Of a stretch of DNA of 64,000 nucleotides, positions 43,705-51,979 are shown piece after piece (position 1 is the first letter of the stretch; each line of letters starts with the position of its first letter). Below the pieces are notes generated by a model. The model made no database searches. It was not told the origin of the DNA and was given only the letters and a program-made list of their open reading frames with translations. Made by a program: the position numbers and the translations under genes. The stretch comes from an uncultured Eubacteriales bacterium (lineage in GTDB: Bacteria > Bacillota > Clostridia > TANB77 > CAG-508). The stretch spans positions 4,781 through 68,780 of the forward strand of contig CAJKVH010000007.1 in the NCBI GenBank assembly GCA_905203305.1, written 5' to 3'.

Positions 43705-46140
43705 ATGTTTCAAAATATAAATGAAACAGAAAAAACAAAAGAAGAAATAGGCAGGAAAAAAAGTATATTAGCCAATGTAATTTCGAAAAAATATATTATT
43801 TTATATATAGTAACAATAATGGTTTCTATGGTAAATATGAATTATAGTATGTCACCATTTAGTTTAGCAATAATTGCAGCATGTATATCAAATGAAATAC
43901 CTATAATTGCAGTAACTATATTAGCATTTATTGGAAATGCTATATTCTCAGGGGTAAATGGAAGCATAAGTTTTATTGTTACACTATTAATATTCTTTGC
44001 AAGCTTTTTTATAAAAGAACCAAAATATAATGACTCTAGTAGAAACGAAAAAGTTATGTTATCAAAAAGAATATTTTTTTCAAGTTTAATAGTAAGTGTA
44101 GTAAAAATATTTATAAAACAATTTTTATTATATGATTTGTTACTTGCAATATCTATGTCAATAGTAATTGTAATCTTTTATAAAATATTTGCAAACTCAT
44201 TAGCAGTAATTACAAGTTATAATGAAAAGATGGCATTTTCAATAGAAGAAGTTTTAGGTACAAGTTTACTATTATCAATAGCACTTTGTAGCTTAGGCAA
44301 TTTAAGTGTATTTGGTTTTTCAATAAGAAATGTATTATCAATTTTTATTGTGTTAGTATTAGGTTGGAAAAATGGAGTGTTAATAGGAACAACAGCAGGA
44401 GCAACAATTGGAGTAACACTTGGAATTATTGCAAATAATGAACCAATAGTGGTTGCAAGTTATGCAATATCAGGAATGATAGCAGGAATATTAAACAGAT
44501 TTGGTAAAATTGGTGTAATTTTAGGCTTTATACTTGGAAATATTGTACTTTCATATGTAGCAAATGGAATGGTAGAAAATGCGATTTTATTTAAAGAAAT
44601 TTTAATTGCAGGAATTGCTTTACTTGCTGTACCAAAAGGAATTAATTTAAATATCGAAAACATAATTGGAAATAACAAATTTTTACCAGTTGGAAACAGT
44701 AGAGGACTAAATAGAAGTAAAGAAACAGTATCAAAACTAAATAATGTCTCAAAAGTTGTAAAAGATATGGCAGATAATTACAAAAACGTTGCAGCAACAG
44801 CAATTACAAAAGAAGATATACAAGAAAAAAATAAGCAAAAATTTATAGCTGAATTATTAAACAATATAGAATATATGAACGAGAATATTTTATATGAAAC
44901 AATAGAAGATGTAGATGGAAAAATAATAGATGATATATTTATAGAATTGATGGACAAACAATTTATAAAAGAAAATGATTTACTAAGAATACTTGCAAGA
45001 AATAATAATTACGTAGTAGGATTTGATCAAAATAATGAAAAAATAACAAGAGATGTAGAAAAAATGACAGAAGCAATAAATTCAGCTTTTAGAATAAGCA
45101 AAATGAATTTTATCTGGAGCATAAGACTAAATGAAGAAAAGAAAAACTTCGAAAATCAGTTAAACGGAGTATCAAAAGCTATATCTGAAATTGCAGATGA
45201 AATGGAAGAAAATATAGAAAATGATGATTCTAAAAATGAAATAAAAGAACAAATTACATTATTATTAAAACAAAAGGAAATATTAGTTCAAGAAATTTTA
45301 ATAAATAAAAAAGAAAATGACAGATACAAAATTGAACTATGTATAGAAAAATCTGATAAAGAGGATTTAGATGAAATAATTACAGAAATTATAAACAAAG
45401 TAATAGGCGAAAAAGTAATTATAAAAGAAAGAAAAGATATAAAAAGAGAAAATATTATTACATATAAAGTTATTTCAGATGATAAATACATATTAGATAT
45501 TGGATGCAGCAATAAAATAAAAGACAATATGTCGGTTTCTGGAGATAGTATATTAAAAACAAAATTAAAAGACGGAAAATACCTATTAGCTATTAGTGAT
45601 GGAATGGGATCAGGACCAGAAGCAAGAAAAAGTAGTCAGATAGTAACAAAAATGCTAAAAAGACTATTAGATTCTGGATTTGAAAGGGAAACATCAATAG
45701 ATTTAATAAATTCAAATTTATTAAATGTTTCAGAAGATGTATTTGCAACTTTAGATATTGTAATAATAGACTTATATAAAGGAAATATAGAATTTGTTAA
45801 AAATGGAGCATGTCCTACATACATAAAAAATAATAGAAAAATACAAATAATAAAATCACTTACATTACCAGCAGGAATAGTAAAAGAAACAAATACAGAT
45901 GTATTTGATAAAGATATAGAAAATAATGATATTATAGTAATGTGTAGTGATGGAATCTTAGACTCAAACATTGAATACAAAAATAAAGAATTGTGGATAA
46001 AATATTTATTAGAAGACATAAATGTAGTGAATCCACAAAAAATTGCAGATATTATTTTAAATGAATCTATAGATAATAATTTTGGAAAAATAAAAGATGA
46101 TATGAGTGTATTAGTTTGTAAATTAATAAAAAAACAATAA
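43705..46140 (+). CDS. spoIIE: Stage II sporulation protein E
   Basis: An 811-residue membrane phosphatase that dephosphorylates SpoIIAA and so activates sigma-F in the forespore. About ten membrane helices fill residues 30-310, followed by a cytoplasmic linker and a C-terminal PPM phosphatase domain with LAISDGMGSGPEARKSS and MCSDGILDSN. The ATG at 43705 is 7 bases after AGAGGTG; an earlier ATG (43675) precedes that Shine-Dalgarno. A terminator follows. Good evidence of sporulation capacity. Confidence 0.93.
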   Translation: MFQNINETEKTKEEIGRKKSILANVISKKYIILYIVTIMVSMVNMNYSMSPFSLAIIAACISNEIPIIAVTILAFIGNAIFSGVNGSISFIVTLLIFFASFFIKEPKYNDSSRNEKVMLSKRIFFSSLIVSVVKIFIKQFLLYDLLLAISMSIVIVIFYKIFANSLAVITSYNEKMAFSIEEVLGTSLLLSIALCSLGNLSVFGFSIRNVLSIFIVLVLGWKNGVLIGTTAGATIGVTLGIIANNEPIVVASYAISGMIAGILNRFGKIGVILGFILGNIVLSYVANGMVENAILFKEILIAGIALLAVPKGINLNIENIIGNNKFLPVGNSRGLNRSKETVSKLNNVSKVVKDMADNYKNVAATAITKEDIQEKNKQKFIAELLNNIEYMNENILYETIEDVDGKIIDDIFIELMDKQFIKENDLLRILARNNNYVVGFDQNNEKITRDVEKMTEAINSAFRISKMNFIWSIRLNEEKKNFENQLNGVSKAISEIADEMEENIENDDSKNEIKEQITLLLKQKEILVQEILINKKENDRYKIELCIEKSDKEDLDEIITEIINKVIGEKVIIKERKDIKRENIITYKVISDDKYILDIGCSNKIKDNMSVSGDSILKTKLKDGKYLLAISDGMGSGPEARKSSQIVTKMLKRLLDSGFERETSIDLINSNLLNVSEDVFATLDIVIIDLYKGNIEFVKNGACPTYIKNNRKIQIIKSLTLPAGIVKETNTDVFDKDIENNDIIVMCSDGILDSNIEYKNKELWIKYLLEDINVVNPQKIADIILNESIDNNFGKIKDDMSVLVCKLIKKQ

Positions 46141-46151
46141 GTTTAAAAATT

Positions 46152-46184
46152 AAGGCAGTTCTTTTATAAAGAACTGCCTTTTGG
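46152..46184 (+). terminator. Terminator after spoIIE
   Basis: AAGGCAGTTCTTT pairs with AAAGAACTGCCTT. The T run is short. Confidence 0.75.
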
Positions 46185-46196
46185 TCAAAATGGGGA

Positions 46197-46225
46197 TTGA
46201 AATTTTTAGGGTTTTATATTATAAT
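46197..46225 (+). promoter_or_regulatory. Promoter of metG
   Basis: TTGAAA (46197-46202) and TATAAT (46220-46225), 17 bases apart. Confidence 0.75.
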
Positions 46226-46258
46226 GTAAAATATTTGAAGAGAAAGGTAGGTAATATT

Positions 46259-47833
46259 ATGAGTAATACATATTATTTAACAACACCTATATATTATCCA
46301 AGTGGAAAATTTCATATAGGAACAGCATATACAACTGTATTGGCAGATACGATAAAGAGATATAAAAACTTAAGAGGATATGAAACATTTTTGTTAACAG
46401 GAACAGATGAACATGGACAAAAAATAGAAGAAGTAGCTAAAAAACAAAATATGAAGCCACAAGAATATGTTGATGAAGCAGCTAAAAATGCGAAAGAATT
46501 GTGGAATTTAATGGATATAAAATATGATCATTTTATAAGAACAACAGATGAAAGTCATATGAAAGTAGTTCAAAAAATATTTGATAGATTATTAAAACAA
46601 GGAGACATCTATAAAGGTGAATATGAGGGATGGTATTGTATACCATGTGAAAGTTATTTTACAAAAACAGAACTAGTAGATGGCAAATGTCCAGATTGTG
46701 GTAGAGAAGTAAAATTAATGAAAGAAGAATGTTATTTCTTCAATATGAAAAAATATGCACCAAGACTATTAAAATATTATGAAGAACATCCAGACTTTAT
46801 AAAACCAGATTATAGAAAAACAGAAATGATAAATAACTTCATAAAACCAGGATTAGAGGACTTATGTGTAACTCGTACATCTTTTGATTGGGGAGTAAAA
46901 GTTCTATCTGATCCAAAACATGTAGTTTATGTATGGTTAGACGCATTAACAAACTACTTAACAGCATTAGGATATGAAACAGAAAATGATGAATTATTTA
47001 AAAAATTCTGGCCAGCAAATTTACATATAGTTGGAAAAGATATAGCAAGATTTCATTTAATATATTGGCCAATATTCTTAATGGCACTAGACTTACCACT
47101 TCCAAAACAAATATTTGTACATAATTGGATAATGATGAAAGACGGAAAAATGTCAAAATCAAAAGGAAATGTGGTATATCCAGAACTATTAATAGAAAGA
47201 TATGGATTAGACGCAACACGTTATTTCTTATTAAGAGAAATGCCAGTATCAACAGATGGTGTATTTTCACCAGAAGAATTTGTAGAAAGATATAATTATG
47301 ATTTATCAAATGATTTAGGAAATCTACTAAATAGAACAATTGCAATGTGCAATAAATATTTTGGAGGAAACGTACCAAAATATAATGGCATAAAAAATGA
47401 TGTAGATAAAGAAATAGAAGAATTTGCAATAAATACAACAAGTAAATTTGAAAAAGCATTTGAAAACTTTGAAATAGCAAGTTCGATTCAAGAAATATGG
47501 AGTTTAGTATCAAGAACAAATAAATATATAGATGAAACATCACCATGGGTATTAGCAAAAGAAGAAAATAAAGAAAAATTAGAATCATGTATATATCACT
47601 TGATAGAAAATTTAAGAAGAATAGCTATTTTAATTAGTCCAATTATGGATGCTACTTCTGAAAAAATGTTTAAACAATTAGGCATAGAAAATCCAGAACT
47701 AAAAACATATGAAAGTCTTAAAAATTACGACAAAATAGAAAATGTAAAAGTAATTGAAAAAGGTGAACCTTTATTTATGAGACTAAATGCAGAAGAAGAA
47801 ATTGAATATATAAAAAGTAAAATGAAAAAATAA
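46259..47833 (+). CDS. metG: Methionyl-tRNA synthetase, short form
   Basis: A 524-residue class I synthetase. It has the HIGH-type motif PSGKFHIGTAY, a zinc knuckle with four cysteines (CIPCESYF...CPDCGRE), the LTGTDEHG block and KMSKSKGN. The C-terminal tRNA-binding (Trbp111) domain carried by many Firmicute enzymes is absent; the protein ends after the anticodon-binding helices. The ATG at 46259 begins the family sequence and follows AAAGGTAGG. No T-box leader is visible upstream. Confidence 0.96.
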   Translation: MSNTYYLTTPIYYPSGKFHIGTAYTTVLADTIKRYKNLRGYETFLLTGTDEHGQKIEEVAKKQNMKPQEYVDEAAKNAKELWNLMDIKYDHFIRTTDESHMKVVQKIFDRLLKQGDIYKGEYEGWYCIPCESYFTKTELVDGKCPDCGREVKLMKEECYFFNMKKYAPRLLKYYEEHPDFIKPDYRKTEMINNFIKPGLEDLCVTRTSFDWGVKVLSDPKHVVYVWLDALTNYLTALGYETENDELFKKFWPANLHIVGKDIARFHLIYWPIFLMALDLPLPKQIFVHNWIMMKDGKMSKSKGNVVYPELLIERYGLDATRYFLLREMPVSTDGVFSPEEFVERYNYDLSNDLGNLLNRTIAMCNKYFGGNVPKYNGIKNDVDKEIEEFAINTTSKFEKAFENFEIASSIQEIWSLVSRTNKYIDETSPWVLAKEENKEKLESCIYHLIENLRRIAILISPIMDATSEKMFKQLGIENPELKTYESLKNYDKIENVKVIEKGEPLFMRLNAEEEIEYIKSKMKK

Positions 47834-47861
47834 AAGACTTAAAAGAGAGGGTGTATGAAAA

Positions 47862-50162
47862 TTGCCTAGAAAAAAGAAATTAGAAGTGGATTCTAAAATA
47901 AAAGAAAAATTAGAATATATAGGATTAGATTTAGATAAAATACCTAAATCATTAAAAGAATATTCTGATATAAATTTTAGAACTTTAAGAGGATATGATG
48001 AAAAGAAATATAAACAATATAGATTTGTAAATGTAAGTGATATTGAAATATTACTTTCGCCAACAAATAGAATAAATACAATAAAGGAAAAATATGAAAA
48101 AGCAATGCCTTTATGTTTCTTTTTGGATTCAAAAAATGAGGAAAATTTCTTGAACTTTACAGAATTTTTAAACATGTTAAATAAAGTTAGTATACCTCAA
48201 ATAGAAGAAATAGAATCAGAACAAAAAATGTTATCAAAAGAAATTCCTTTTAAAGTAAAATTTACAGGAAATTATCTATGGCAAATATACTACTCAGAAA
48301 TATCTAATAAATACTTTATGATTGTGCCAATTGAAGATACAGATTATTCTACATTTTTCTATATTTTAAAAAGGAAAATAGAAAATAAGAAAAATGATAA
48401 AGTATTTGTTCCAATAAGTTTAGTAGATTATGAAGGAGCAATCTTAAAAAAAGAAGAAATAAAAGACTTAGAAAATTATTTATGGTTATTTACAAAAGAT
48501 TATCCAACAATATATGAAGTATGGAACAAAAAAGATGAAGTAAGTTTAAATATAGTAGGAGAAACAGAGCTTTTCGATAATATAAAAACATTATACAAGG
48601 TAAAATTAGAAAATCAAAAAGAAGCATCAAAATTTTATAAACTAGTAAAGGCACTATTTATATTACAAACAGAGCTTCCAAGATATTACAAATTTGAAAC
48701 TAATATAAATGAAGAAGGATCATTAGAATTCTATTTAGACAATTCAAACATAAAATATAAAATATTGCCAGAATTTATAATGCAACAATATTTAAAATCT
48801 GTTAGTTTAAAAAATAAAACAATGGATGATTTAGAAGAATTTGATGCAAAATTAGATGTACTAAAAAAAGAATCAAAAGAATTAGAAGCAGAATATATGT
48901 CTAAAGAAAAGCAAATAACAACATTTCTAGAATGCAAAAAAACATTTTTTGGAAAAGTAAAATATTTCTTTAAATTTGGAAAGAAAACACAAAATGGCAA
49001 AGTATTAACCAAAAAAGCAAAAACAAAAGAAGAGAAAAAGCCACAAAAAGAAGCACACAAAAAAGAAAAATTTAAAATGGAACAAAAAAATTACACTTTA
49101 TATGAATTAGAACAAAGTTTTAAAGAACTAGAAAAAAGAGAAGACGAAGTAAACAATATCGTAATGGATATAAATGCTTTAAAATTAAAAAATAAAAATT
49201 TGAGAAAGAAAATAGAAAATGCAAGTAGTTATATAGAAGAAATAAACAAACATAAAAAAAGCATTTTCGAGTTTTGGAAATATTCTAATAAAGATGCAGT
49301 AGCAACACTTGATGAAGGAGAAGAAGAAGAATTTAATGTTAAAAAAATAGAAAAAATTTTTAACTATGAAGATGATTTTGAGGACTTTGGGCTAGAAGCG
49401 GACAAATTACAAAGAAGTAAACTAACAGATTCAGAATTAGACAGTAGCTATGTAGCATCAACAGATATATTGCCATTATTAAATAGAATGAACTTAAAGA
49501 TTTCACAAAATAGAGAAATATCAGAAAAACTTAAAAAAATGAAACTTGCAAGAGCAAAAGGTGAAGACATAGAAGATGATGATGACGATATATTTAATAT
49601 TTTTGGAAGACTAAGACAAACAAATAACAAAGAAAGAACAATTGGAAATAAAACACATAGAGAACAACCACGTGATAGAATGGAAATTTTAGGTGTAAAA
49701 AAAGAAACAAAAGGAATAGAACTAAAAAGAAGTTTAGAAAGTGTAATAAAAGACTTAAAAACAGCTATAAGAAAAAACTCATTAAAGGAAGATATGTATG
49801 TATATAAAGCAAGTTCGGAAAAACTTGAGTTTAATACATTTGAAGATGTCTCACTAAATTCTGAAGAAGAATTAAATAATTTCCTAAAGGAAGAAAAAAA
49901 TGTAGATAAAATATATTTATATAAAATAAAATTACCAAAAGATACAAATTATATTGCATTTACAAATATAATTTTCTTCGATAATAAAAATATGACATTA
50001 CCATTAGGAATGAATTTATCTTCGAGAATATTAGTAGATTTATCTAATTTAACTATAAGTGAAGAAAAAACAAGAAAATTAAATAAATTACAATTTGAAG
50101 AAGAAGATTATGATTTTTCAAATATAATAATAAAAAATATAAGTCTAAATGAAGTAAAATAG
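47862..50162 (+). CDS. Large uncharacterised coiled-coil protein
   Basis: A 766-residue cytosolic protein, rich in Lys, Glu and Asn, with no family I recognise. Residues 1-330 look globular. A heptad-like coiled coil spans about 330-480, interrupted by a very basic segment (about 370-405). An acidic stretch with DDDDD occurs near 570. A small globular end (about 610-766) contains two similar passages (EDMYVYKASSEKLEF, KIYLYKIKLPKDTNY). The start is TTG after AGAGAGGG. It lies 28 bases after metG and 15 before hrcA, so all three may share a transcript. Confidence 0.6.
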   Translation: MPRKKKLEVDSKIKEKLEYIGLDLDKIPKSLKEYSDINFRTLRGYDEKKYKQYRFVNVSDIEILLSPTNRINTIKEKYEKAMPLCFFLDSKNEENFLNFTEFLNMLNKVSIPQIEEIESEQKMLSKEIPFKVKFTGNYLWQIYYSEISNKYFMIVPIEDTDYSTFFYILKRKIENKKNDKVFVPISLVDYEGAILKKEEIKDLENYLWLFTKDYPTIYEVWNKKDEVSLNIVGETELFDNIKTLYKVKLENQKEASKFYKLVKALFILQTELPRYYKFETNINEEGSLEFYLDNSNIKYKILPEFIMQQYLKSVSLKNKTMDDLEEFDAKLDVLKKESKELEAEYMSKEKQITTFLECKKTFFGKVKYFFKFGKKTQNGKVLTKKAKTKEEKKPQKEAHKKEKFKMEQKNYTLYELEQSFKELEKREDEVNNIVMDINALKLKNKNLRKKIENASSYIEEINKHKKSIFEFWKYSNKDAVATLDEGEEEEFNVKKIEKIFNYEDDFEDFGLEADKLQRSKLTDSELDSSYVASTDILPLLNRMNLKISQNREISEKLKKMKLARAKGEDIEDDDDDIFNIFGRLRQTNNKERTIGNKTHREQPRDRMEILGVKKETKGIELKRSLESVIKDLKTAIRKNSLKEDMYVYKASSEKLEFNTFEDVSLNSEEELNNFLKEEKNVDKIYLYKIKLPKDTNYIAFTNIIFFDNKNMTLPLGMNLSSRILVDLSNLTISEEKTRKLNKLQFEEEDYDFSNIIIKNISLNEVK

Positions 50163-50177
50163 AAAAGAGGGAAAGAA

Positions 50178-51191
50178 ATGCTAGATGACAGAAAGAAAAA
50201 AGTTTTGCAAGCAATAGTAGAAGAATACATAAACACAGCAGAACCAGTAAGTTCTAATGCCTTAATAAGTAAATATGGTTTAGATTGTAGTAGTGCAACA
50301 ATAAGAAACGAGATGGCAGATCTTGAAAAAAAAGGATTACTTGATAAAATGCATACATCTAGTGGAAGAGTACCTTCAGCAAAAGGGTATAGATACTATG
50401 TAGATGAGCTTTTAAAAGATGATAACATAAGCTTAGAAGAAGTTAAATACATAAGTGATAAACTAGAAACAAAGGTAAGTGAAATTGAAGACTTAACAAA
50501 AATTACGGCAAGTACAATTTCAGAAATAACCCATTATACAACTGTTACAATAGGGCCAAAAGCAGATGAGCAAATAATAAAAGAAATAAAATTTGTTTTA
50601 TTAGGTGCAAGAATGATTTTAGCAGTTATTATGACAGATTTAGGAATGGTAAAAGAAACTATTATAAAATTTGATGAAGATGTAACAGAAAAACAAGTAG
50701 AAACTATTAATTACATGTTTAACAATAAGTTGAAAAATAAACCTATAGAAACAATCAATCAACCATTAGAAGAATACTTATATAAGGAAATGAAAGGAAT
50801 GGTTGGAGTAATAAAACCAATAATTACTCAAATAAAAAAGGTTTTATTTGAAGAAAATGAAATTCATTTGCAAGGTGCAAGAAGAGAATTAGATTTACCA
50901 GAATTTAATTCGCTTCAAGTTGCTAAAAACTTTATGAATATTTTAGATGAAAAAGAACTAATTGCAGATATGTTAAATTCTGGTTTTGCAGAAGATATAA
51001 ATGTCTACATTGGCGGGGAAGATGAAAAAGAACAACTTAAAGATTTTAGTGTTGTTACATTTAAACATAAAATAGGAAATAAAGATATGGGAACGATTGG
51101 TATTATTGGACCAAAAAGAATGGATTATTCTAAAGTTATTTCGGTTATGAAGTATATTAGTAAGAAATTAAATGAGGATAATAAAGAATAA
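50178..51191 (+). CDS. hrcA: Heat-shock repressor HrcA
   Basis: A 337-residue repressor that binds CIRCE operators. The N-terminal winged helix shows RKKKVLQAIVEEYI and SSATIRNEMADLEKKG, followed by TSSGRVPSAKGYRYYVD. Its binding sites occur twice ahead of grpE. A terminator separates hrcA from grpE, so in this genome hrcA is transcribed with the upstream genes rather than as first gene of the heat-shock operon. Confidence 0.96.
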   Translation: MLDDRKKKVLQAIVEEYINTAEPVSSNALISKYGLDCSSATIRNEMADLEKKGLLDKMHTSSGRVPSAKGYRYYVDELLKDDNISLEEVKYISDKLETKVSEIEDLTKITASTISEITHYTTVTIGPKADEQIIKEIKFVLLGARMILAVIMTDLGMVKETIIKFDEDVTEKQVETINYMFNNKLKNKPIETINQPLEEYLYKEMKGMVGVIKPIITQIKKVLFEENEIHLQGARRELDLPEFNSLQVAKNFMNILDEKELIADMLNSGFAEDINVYIGGEDEKEQLKDFSVVTFKHKIGNKDMGTIGIIGPKRMDYSKVISVMKYISKKLNEDNKE

Positions 51192-51223
51192 AAAAGCTTG
51201 CTTAATTTTAAGCAAGCTTTTTT
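51192..51223 (+). terminator. Terminator between hrcA and grpE
   Basis: AAAGCTTGCTT pairs with AAGCAAGCTTT and is followed by a T run. Confidence 0.9.
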
Positions 51224-51250
51224 ATGGATGAACGAAAAAATAATGAAAAA

Positions 51251-51277
51251 TTAGCAAAAAGACTTGACAAGTGCTAA
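51251..51277 (+). promoter_or_regulatory. CIRCE-like operator 1 (over the -35 of grpE)
   Basis: TTAGCAAAA-N9-AAGTGCTAA. The 9-9-9 layout and outer bases match CIRCE, with several mismatches in the inner bases. The site overlaps the TTGACA (51264-51269) of the promoter. Confidence 0.65.
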
Positions 51278-51292
51278 AGAAAAGTATATTAT
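51264..51292 (+). promoter_or_regulatory. Promoter of grpE
   Basis: TTGACA (51264-51269) and TATTAT (51287-51292) with 17-base spacing, bracketed by two CIRCE-like elements. Confidence 0.65.
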
Positions 51293-51302
51293 ATATAAGA
51301 AT

Positions 51303-51329
51303 TTAGCAAACTTTGTTTTTGAGTGCTAA
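51303..51329 (+). promoter_or_regulatory. CIRCE operator 2 (at the grpE transcript start)
   Basis: TTAGCAAAC-N9-GAGTGCTAA. The right half is a perfect CIRCE half-site and the left half has two mismatches. It should be bound by HrcA. Confidence 0.88.
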
Positions 51330-51360
51330 AATAACACTAAAAAAGAAAGAAGGGAAAAAG

Positions 51361-51861
51361 ATGGCAGAACAAGAAACAAAAAATAATGAAAACGTAGAAA
51401 ACACAGAAGTAAACGAAAAACAAGAAAAAATATTACACTCAAATGAGGAATATGATGAATTAAATGATAGATATAAAAGAGTACTAGCGGAATTTGAGAA
51501 CTTCAAAAAAAGAAGTCAAAAAGAAAGAGAAAGCTTATATAATTCTGTATTAGGGGATATAATAACAGGAATGTTACCTGCAATAGACAACTTAGAAAAT
51601 GCGGTAAAAGCAGAAAGCAAAGATGAAGGTTACAAACAAGGAGTACAACTAGTAGAAAAACAATTTAAAGAATTTTTAGCTAAGCATAATGTAGAAGAAA
51701 TTGAAACAGAAGGTCAAATATTTGATCCAAGTTTACACGATGCTGTAGGAAGTGTACAAGATGATGGAAAACAAAGTCAAGAAATTGTACAAGAATATAG
51801 AAAAGGATACAAACTTGGAAGCAAAGTATTAAGACATTCAATGGTTGTAGTAAACAATTAA
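51361..51861 (+). CDS. grpE: Nucleotide exchange factor GrpE
   Basis: A 166-residue exchange factor for DnaK. An acidic N-terminus leads into the long helix (DRYKRVLAEFENFKKRSQKE) and the C-terminal beta domain with QIFDPSLHDAVG and YKLGSKVLRHSMVVV. The start at 51361 follows GAAGGGAAAAAG. It is controlled by the double CIRCE promoter. dnaK follows after a structured leader. Confidence 0.96.
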   Translation: MAEQETKNNENVENTEVNEKQEKILHSNEEYDELNDRYKRVLAEFENFKKRSQKERESLYNSVLGDIITGMLPAIDNLENAVKAESKDEGYKQGVQLVEKQFKEFLAKHNVEEIETEGQIFDPSLHDAVGSVQDDGKQSQEIVQEYRKGYKLGSKVLRHSMVVVNN

Positions 51862-51879
51862 TTTTATTAATAATATAAA

Positions 51880-51972
51880 AAGGGCAATCGATTAGTATAA
51901 CATCAGTTATTTATACGAAATGGACAGAATGTCCCGAGATTAAAGATATGACCCTTTACATTAGAAGGAGGA
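51880..51972 (+). ncRNA. Structured leader RNA upstream of dnaK, related to the tuf leader
   Basis: This is the second copy of the leader at 886-1005. Shared blocks occur in the same order: GGGCAATCG, TAACAT-AGTTATT, ATACGAAA, a hairpin (GGACA-gaa-TGTCC), GATTAAAGATATG and ACCCTTTAC. The closing helix is AAAGGG with CCCTTT, where tuf has a different but still complementary pair set. It ends just before the AGAAGGAGGAATTTAAA Shine-Dalgarno, which is also nearly identical in the two genes. Confidence 0.6.
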
Positions 51973-51979
51973 ATTTAAA

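Noticed and set aside
46141..46258. T-box leader ahead of metG
   Set aside because: No T-box (TGGNACCGCG-like) sequence or antiterminator lies between the promoter and the start codon.
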